NCBI RefSeq assembly: GCF_017377855.1
Contig: NZ_JAFREP010000045.1
Location: 1 to 64,000 of the forward strand
Direction of reading: 5' to 3'
DNA length: 64,000 bases
From: Acanthopleuribacter pedis
GTDB taxonomy: Bacteria > Acidobacteriota > Holophagae > Acanthopleuribacterales > Acanthopleuribacteraceae
Position numbers and translations under genes: made by a program. Shown here piece after piece: positions 62,501-64,000 of the stretch; the stretch's first letter is position 1; each line of letters starts with the position of its first letter. The notes beneath the pieces were generated by a model. The model saw only the letters and a list, made by a program, of their open reading frames with translations, was not told where the DNA came from and did no database searches.

Positions 62501-63195
62501 TTAAAGGGTCCCAAGTTGGTGTCGCCCAAATTGGTCCCTTCACCTTGCTCGGCGATGGCGTTGGCGACGTGGAACAAGTCCAGCCGCGTGCTGATGGTGT
62601 TGTACCGGTAGCGTGATGGGAAGCCACCGTAAGCGACCTGGTTGTTGTTGGGAATGAAGTGGGGGTCTTGGGTGGTAGGCTGATCCTGGTAGGCCCGCGC
62701 GTACTGGTGTAACAGGTGAAGGGTCGCGTGGTAGAGGTCGGAAATGGCGGGGTAGGAAACTTGCGCGTTGGGTGGGGGAAAGGTGGTTGCCTCGGCGTCG
62801 GGTTTCTCCACCGCAATCAACACGCCAATCACCGCCGGCAGGTTGCCCAAGCGACCAACCAGTGGGTGCTCACCCGGGTCCAAGTGGGGTACCCTGATCG
62901 GGGTTTCGGCCGGCATGTTGAGCACCGCTTGTTGGAAATTCGGGGTGACCCCGAAAGCGTTGGCCATGTTGCAGGCGCCTTGCAGGTGGTACATCTCCTG
63001 AACCGCGACGGAAAGCGCTTTTTGTTGCAAATCGTACAGGGGATATTGGTTCGCGTGTTGGTAGCCAAGCGCTTGCTCGGTGAACGAGTAAACAGCGGTG
63101 AGGTACAGCGGAATGGTGAACAATTCCACCTCGACCAAGGCTTGCAGGTGCTTGCGCAATAAATCGGCGTCTTGTTGGGTAAAACTCTGAGACAT
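62464..63195 (-). CDS. N-terminal part of ferritin-like protein (split gene)
   Basis: 243 residues; gggagcg precedes the ATG. LQALVEVELFTIPLYLTAVYSF, AVQEMYHLQGACNMANAFG (E-x2-H), LYHATLHLLHQYARAY and VANAIAEQGEG reproduce the ferritin-like diiron-type framework of the first cassette's protein. The last ~12 residues (NLRSAITRGDFG) and the stop codon come from the inserted MITE, so the product is a truncated protein lacking the Cys-rich domain. Transcription continues towards the C-terminal part, DUF692 and DUF2063. Confidence 0.75.
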   Translation of the reverse strand: MSQSFTQQDADLLRKHLQALVEVELFTIPLYLTAVYSFTEQALGYQHANQYPLYDLQQKALSVAVQEMYHLQGACNMANAFGVTPNFQQAVLNMPAETPIRVPHLDPGEHPLVGRLGNLPAVIGVLIAVEKPDAEATTFPPPNAQVSYPAISDLYHATLHLLHQYARAYQDQPTTQDPHFIPNNNQVAYGGFPSRYRYNTISTRLDLFHVANAIAEQGEGTNLGDTNLGPFNLRSAITRGDFG

Positions 63196-63623
63196 AAATC
63201 GCTCCCTTCAGAAAATGGTAAAACCTGTGACTCAAACGAAATACAGACAGCCTCGGTCGCAAAGCCAACCGCAATCCGACCACCCAACCCAAATGAATGC
63301 ATGGAGATTTCCCGGTTAGGGCGTTTAACGTGGGTAGATGTGCAGCTTTGTTTTCGCGACGAAGTGTGTTTTGTGAATTTTTGAAGGGGTAGTTTTTATA
63401 ATCTGTTCGGTATTTTCGTAGGTGTCAAGTTCTGTGTTTGCCGTTACGGCTGTTTCCGAAAATTCACGATCCACGAGGAGCCGTGTCGTATCTCCAAGCG
63501 TGGTTGATGCTTCCGAGCCGATAGGATGGTTTAGGAAAAGCAAGCCTTGTGGTAAAAATGGGCACCCCGCGCAGGTGTTATTTCCATCTGCCAAGAAGAA
63601 ACAAACTTTCCAGGAACATCGAG
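63196..63623. other. Divergent intergenic region
   Basis: 428 bp between the second ferritin-like gene (minus) and the gene running off the right edge (plus). Promoters in both directions are expected; no motif is confidently recognised and the open frames here do not look coding. Confidence 0.4.
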
Positions 63624-64000
63624 GTGCCTTTGTCCGGCAACGCGCTACCACCCAACCCAAGCTTTCTTCCTGAAGTCGACGCGTCCGCCCTGTTTGCCGA
63701 CGCGGTGTTGGAAGCCTTTGACCGCGGTGTCGCCGCCCACCTCACCCACAACCGCCGCGCGAGTTTGGCCAATCTGCTTGCGGCACCGCGTGCGCTTTAT
63801 TACCTCAACATCCTGTATCGCTTGCGTTTGTTTCGCAACGATCACGAGTTGGAACCGCTGTACGAGGATCTTTTTGAGGCCGTGGAAGTCGCCCAAACCC
63901 ATTGCGGCGGGGCGGCCTACAGCCGCGATCAATTTCGCGAGGACATGACCGCCTTGCGCGATTGGACGCTGGTTGACGAACGCATTGAGAAGCAGCGCAT
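63624..64000 (+). CDS. Unidentified protein, 5' part only
   Basis: A frame opens at GTG 63624 (ccaggaac upstream) and runs off the window. It reads VPLSGNALPPNPSFLPEVDASALFADAV, then ALYYLNILYRLRLFRNDHELEPLYEDLFEAVEVAQTHCGG and REDMTALRDWTLVDERIEKQRI. The helical, acidic pattern with a winged-helix-like REDM..LRDWTLVD.RIEKQR segment recalls kleisin-type subunits of Wadjet/MksF or DUF2397 proteins, but this is a weak resemblance from memory. Composition fits genuine coding DNA. Confidence 0.6.
   Translation, partial: MPLSGNALPPNPSFLPEVDASALFADAVLEAFDRGVAAHLTHNRRASLANLLAAPRALYYLNILYRLRLFRNDHELEPLYEDLFEAVEVAQTHCGGAAYSRDQFREDMTALRDWTLVDERIEKQR

Overview
The window reads like a large-genome, moderately GC-rich Gram-negative bacterium. 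Supporting signs are outer-membrane POTRA/beta-barrel proteins, a sigma-54 activator with a matching -24/-12 promoter, a Ser/Thr kinase with a long TPR tail, RTX/FG-GAP giant protein genes and many palindromic intergenic repeats. My best guess is Acidobacteriota (Holophagae/Acanthopleuribacter-like), but no rRNA or other phylogenetic marker is present, so this is an inference. GTG and TTG starts are frequent, and many genes overlap as ATGA or TGATG.

Layout. 0-1.6 kb: dispersed repeats and a group II intron RNA with no reverse transcriptase gene. 1.6-2.9 kb: an ECF-type sigma factor and a SnoaL-like protein (minus strand). 3.4-10.9 kb: a tightly coupled five-gene operon of an unknown 819-aa protein, a MoxR AAA ATPase, a degenerate-vWA/FGE-sulfatase fusion, a 51-aa ORF and a second FGE-fold protein. 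The two FGE C-termini look like variable regions of a diversity-generating retroelement (DGR). 11.4-20.3 kb: an Fe3+ ABC transporter whose binding-protein gene is separated from its permease/ATPase genes by a ferritin-like/Cys-rich protein, a DUF692 (MNIO) enzyme and a DUF2063 partner. 20.3-24.2 kb: minisatellites, an R2K-type ATP-grasp gene and repeats. 24.3-30.4 kb: a ~2050-aa exported RTX/FG-GAP protein with a possible clan-CD (C80-like) protease site. 30.9-33.9 kb: ribD and an M3-family protein whose zinc site is destroyed.

34.4-43.3 kb: a seven-step amidoligase/peptide cluster on the plus strand, counting the two domains of the fusion separately: two N-formylglutamate-amidohydrolase-like genes, an RLAN ATP-grasp, a GCS2 ligase, a Ddl-like ATP-grasp fused to a degenerate M20 domain, and a cytoplasmic gamma-glutamyltransferase. 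It looks like a pathway that builds and trims a small gamma-glutamyl or peptide-like metabolite. 43.5-47.3 kb: a kinase-TPR protein. 47.5-54.0 kb: an NtrC-type two-component system divergent from outer-membrane barrel genes that carry a sigma-54 promoter. 54.0-59.1 kb: an EAL phosphodiesterase, a damaged Septu-like (PtuAB) defence locus with an extra ATPase, and an Rnl2-type RNA ligase. 59.3-63.2 kb: a kinase gene fragment and a second ferritin-like/DUF692/DUF2063 cassette (minus strand). In this cassette the ferritin-like gene is split by a 158-bp MITE-like element flanked by TTAAA duplications; removing it restores one reading frame. The window ends inside an unidentified gene.

The strongest candidates for a new system are (1) the duplicated ferritin-like/Cys-rich + DUF692 + DUF2063 cassette, (2) the MoxR/vWA/FGE operon with DGR-like variable tails, and (3) the amidoligase cluster.
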